DNA of 64,000 bases from JAFDYH01 sp049840875 (lineage in GTDB: Bacteria > Bacteroidota > Bacteroidia > Chitinophagales > Chitinophagaceae): assembly GCA_049840875.1 (NCBI GenBank), contig JASGJE010000009.1, forward strand, positions 220,948 to 284,947. Reading direction: 5' to 3'. The notes under the pieces were generated by a model. That model saw only the letters and a list, made by a program, of their open reading frames with translations. It did not search any database and was not told the origin of the DNA. How positions within the stretch are numbered: position 1 is the first letter of the stretch; each line of letters begins with the position of its first letter. This document shows positions 61,809 through 64,000 of the stretch, in pieces. Position numbers and translations under genes: made by a program.

Positions 61809-62300
61809 TCAATTTCTTTTTTTAAAGACGGAATGTAATAGTAAAACCGCGGCGCCCGTCATGATGGAGACATCCGCCATGTTAAAAATACCTGTTTGCA
61901 AACTGGCAACACGGATATGCAGGAAGTCAGTAACTGAACCATAGGCAATGCGGTCGAAAATGTTGCCAAGGCCGCCACCGATAATAAAACAAAGGCCGCC
62001 GATCATAACCGGTGAAAGCGATTGTTTGAAAAGAATATAAATAAACCCAAGAGTCAATGCAGTAAGCGGGAGCACAGAAAGAAGAAAATATTTTTTTGCT
62101 CCTGTTAGTGAATTGCCTGCACTGAGGAAAGCGCCGGTGTTTTCAACTTTCGTAATAGTAACATGATCATTCAACAAACTGATAGTTGAATAAGGTTCTA
62201 CTTTTTCACGTACAATCGTTTTCGTCACCTGGTCGCAACCGATGTTTATGATGATTATCATCAAAATCAATGTGACACGAACTAATTGTACTGAACGCAT
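61809..62300 (-). CDS. lspA: Lipoprotein signal peptidase (SPase II)
   Basis: 163 residues with four membrane segments. Conserved blocks include NIGCDQVTKTIVREKV, VENTGAFLSAG and the catalytic-Asp region GGGLGNIFDRIAYGSVTDFL (both active-site Asp in NIFDR and VTDF). It removes the signal peptide from prolipoproteins in the inner membrane after diacylglyceryl modification. Many lipoproteins in the window (SusD, DUF4249, YdcF-like) would be its substrates. Confidence 0.93.
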   Translation of the reverse strand: MRSVQLVRVTLILMIIIINIGCDQVTKTIVREKVEPYSTISLLNDHVTITKVENTGAFLSAGNSLTGAKKYFLLSVLPLTALTLGFIYILFKQSLSPVMIGGLCFIIGGGLGNIFDRIAYGSVTDFLHIRVASLQTGIFNMADVSIMTGAAVLLLHSVFKKRN

Positions 62301-62365
62301 TTTTATAAAAGGACAATGAAGTTAATAAAATAAACTTTTCGGTTCAACATACGATACTGAGAACA

Positions 62366-62398
62366 AAAAAGCCGCTGTGTTATACACAACGGCTTTTT
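62366..62398. terminator. Intrinsic terminator after TonB receptor gene
   Basis: AAAAAGCCGCTGTG pairs with CACAACGGCTTTTT (one mismatch) around TTATA. On the minus strand the T-run directly follows, ending the receptor gene; an A-run on the other side makes it usable both ways. Confidence 0.75.
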
Positions 62399-62417
62399 GA
62401 TATGATTAGTATCCGGC

Positions 62418-64000
62418 TTAGTTAAAAATATAACGAATACCGAACTGCATTTGCCAGCGTGAACCAATACCAGTATCATTTTTAAATGACTTGCTGTAAG
62501 GCGTTTGTGTAGCCGCTACCTGGTAAGGGAATGAATAAATTGGCGTTTTACCATCGGTATCGAGTTTATCGTATTTAATAATACCAACGTTTAACACACC
62601 TGTACCTGTACCTCCGCTTGGTCCCTGGATCAATCCCCAATCTTTGTTGATGAGATTACCTGCATTCACAAGATCAAGAGATAAACGCAATGTGTGCTTG
62701 TCTTTTCCTGTTTTCAGGAAAATATCCTGTGTTACATTCAGGTCAAGACGTTTAAACCAGGGATAAATGAGTGCATTGCGTTCAGCATATTGGCCGCGAT
62801 GTTTGCTCAGGTATTTATCCTGGCTGATATAAGCGTTCAATTGACTCCATATTTCCTGTGGCGTTCTTGTATCCTGTGCATTCGCAGCTTCGAGTTTGTA
62901 AGTGCCTTTATCGAAATCGGATTGTGATGGGATATAGATAAGATCGTTAGAAGTAGCGCCGTCATTATTGATGTCGCCATTGTATACATAAGAACCAACA
63001 CCAGAAGGAGCAGCTTCGAATATTGCGCCAACTGAAGTTGCAAAATATTTGGCGTATGTAATTTTATACGAAGCAGCTGCGATAATTCTGTGCGGCAGAT
63101 AAGCATTCGAATAACCAACAACCGGTGTATTAGGATCGCCTGTTACTGGTTTTGAATTCCACATTGTGGCAGCAGTAGAACCGCCTACCATTACGTCTTT
63201 TGATTTACTGTATGTGTAAGCTACGCTGAGATAAAGATCTTTAAATTGTTTCTGTACCTGTACAGTTGCCGTATAAGCGAAACCGCCGTTTACATTCGTC
63301 ATGTAGATAGCGTTACCGATATTGGGATTGTTTATAGTAGCAGCAGCGCTTCCACCAACAGGATATACTTGTGTTGCGCCATATCTTGTTCTATTGTCAG
63401 GACCCGCTAAAACAATACCAGTTGAAGGCAGGTTGATGTTTTGGAAGAAAGCTGCATTCACATCTTTCGCATAAGTACCTTCCAACGTCAAGATGAAATT
63501 GCCCGGTAATTTTTTATCAACTGCAAGACTTGATTTAAATGCTTGCGGGAATTTAAATTTCGGATCGGTTACGTTAATGCTATATGATTTGCTCAGACCC
63601 GTTGTTTGTTGAAGCCGGCCAGTTTGGATTCGGATTCACATCAGGGCTGAACAATACGTTTGTAGCATTGCTTTAGATTGAGCCAAACAGAGCCGATACC
63701 TCTGTTGCTTGCCTGGTTGCTGATCCATACCAAATGGAAGGCCTCTGCGATAGTCCGTGCTACCGCGTACTCGCGAAAACTGGAATCGCCTACTTACATC
63801 CCAGATTAAATCCAAGTCTCGGAGAGAACAAATGGATTTGTCTTTGGCCCTGGCCTGTGTTCACGTGTATGCCATTGTAAAAATTTAGCGAGTGTATCAA
63901 CGACCGGATTATACAAGAAAGTGTTCTGGAAAAGGTGCTGTTCGGATTCTATCGTGTTTCCCTATTAACCTTAGCATATGTAACTGAACGGTAGGCTACA
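62418..64000 (-). CDS. Oar-like TonB-dependent receptor, C-terminal part, with several frameshifts
   Basis: The uninterrupted C-terminal part (from about 63,590 down to 62418) contains barrel strands such as LYLSVAYTYSKSKDVMVGGS, LRLSLDLVNAGNLINKDWGL and the terminal GSRWQMQFGIRYIFN typical of Oar-like receptors. Upstream, from about 63,590 to 64,000, all the protein pieces are recognisable but in changing frames: SEQHLFQNTFLYNPVVDTL, IHLFSPRLGFN, SRVRGSTDYRRGLPFGMDQ, RGIGSVWLNL and NVLFSPDVNPNP. At least five one-base indels within about 400 bases point to poor sequence near a contig end. Both the signal peptide and the plug lie outside the window. Confidence 0.8.

Noticed and set aside
1..64000. 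tRNA or rRNA genes
   Set aside because: No cloverleaf-like or rRNA-like sequence was noticed while reading; a covariance-model scan was not possible.

Overview
The window reads as chromosomal DNA of a Bacteroidota bacterium, most likely from the Chitinophagaceae. This rests on a SusC/SusD outer-membrane pair, OmpA and TonB receptors of the Bacteroidota kind, families largely confined to the phylum (DUF4249, DUF5690, DUF6159), LytS/LytTR signalling, promoters of the TAnnTTTG type, and few purine-rich ribosome binding sites before start codons. No rRNA, tRNA or CRISPR array was seen. The placement is an inference from gene families, not from a phylogenetic marker.

Positions 1-19,200 hold mixed accessory and housekeeping genes: an S58 (DmpA-type) peptidase cut by the left edge, secreted proteins of unknown role, a frameshifted DUF3500 gene, an esterase, two tandem SRPBCC proteins, a GlxA-type AraC regulator, a methyltransferase, a sugar isomerase-like protein, a GNAT acetyltransferase, an M1 peptidase, a DUF6159 membrane protein, a metallo-beta-lactamase-fold hydrolase, a LytS/LytTR two-component pair, a cupin, an ECF sigma factor with a membrane partner, pdxJ, a thioredoxin and a YdcF-like protein.

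Positions 19,200-31,550 are the most distinctive part. A SusC gene start with its long leader is cut off after about 112 codons by a complete IS21-family element (istA/istB). Just beyond the element the same leader and SusC start occur again, now leading into a full-length SusC (with one frameshift) and SusD. Downstream on the same strand are an alkaline-phosphatase/NPP-superfamily hydrolase, a DUF5690 transporter-like protein and a TIGR03364-type FAD amine oxidoreductase. Together they suggest an uptake and breakdown locus whose substrate may be an organophosphonate or another phosphorylated amine. Two intrinsic terminators split the locus into segments.

Positions 31,500-46,440 contain an aldo/keto reductase, a FrmB-type esterase, a sterol-desaturase-like protein, panB, the ppx-ppk1 pair, a flippase-like protein, panD, lpdA, a DUF4249 lipoprotein and an OmpA protein with thrombospondin type 3 repeats. 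Positions 46,900-62,300 hold core metabolism and envelope genes: 3-hydroxyacyl-CoA dehydrogenase, a glutaryl-CoA-type acyl-CoA dehydrogenase, aroK, DUF423, a 7TMR-DISM histidine kinase, ftsK, lolA-like, kdsA, a threonine-dehydrogenase-like SDR, a TlpA-like protein, a DUF1080 protein, acylphosphatase, nagB and lspA. The window ends inside an Oar-like TonB receptor whose last ~400 bases carry many apparent indels, as at a low-quality contig end.

Two interior genes (DUF3500 and SusC) are each restored by adding one C or G in a short run of the same base, so sequencing error must be considered before calling them pseudogenes. Several intergenic gaps hold imperfect inverted repeats, each built from its own short word. 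At four housekeeping genes an exact TAnnTTTG box ends only 4-6 bases before the start codon, which points to leaderless or nearly leaderless mRNAs.
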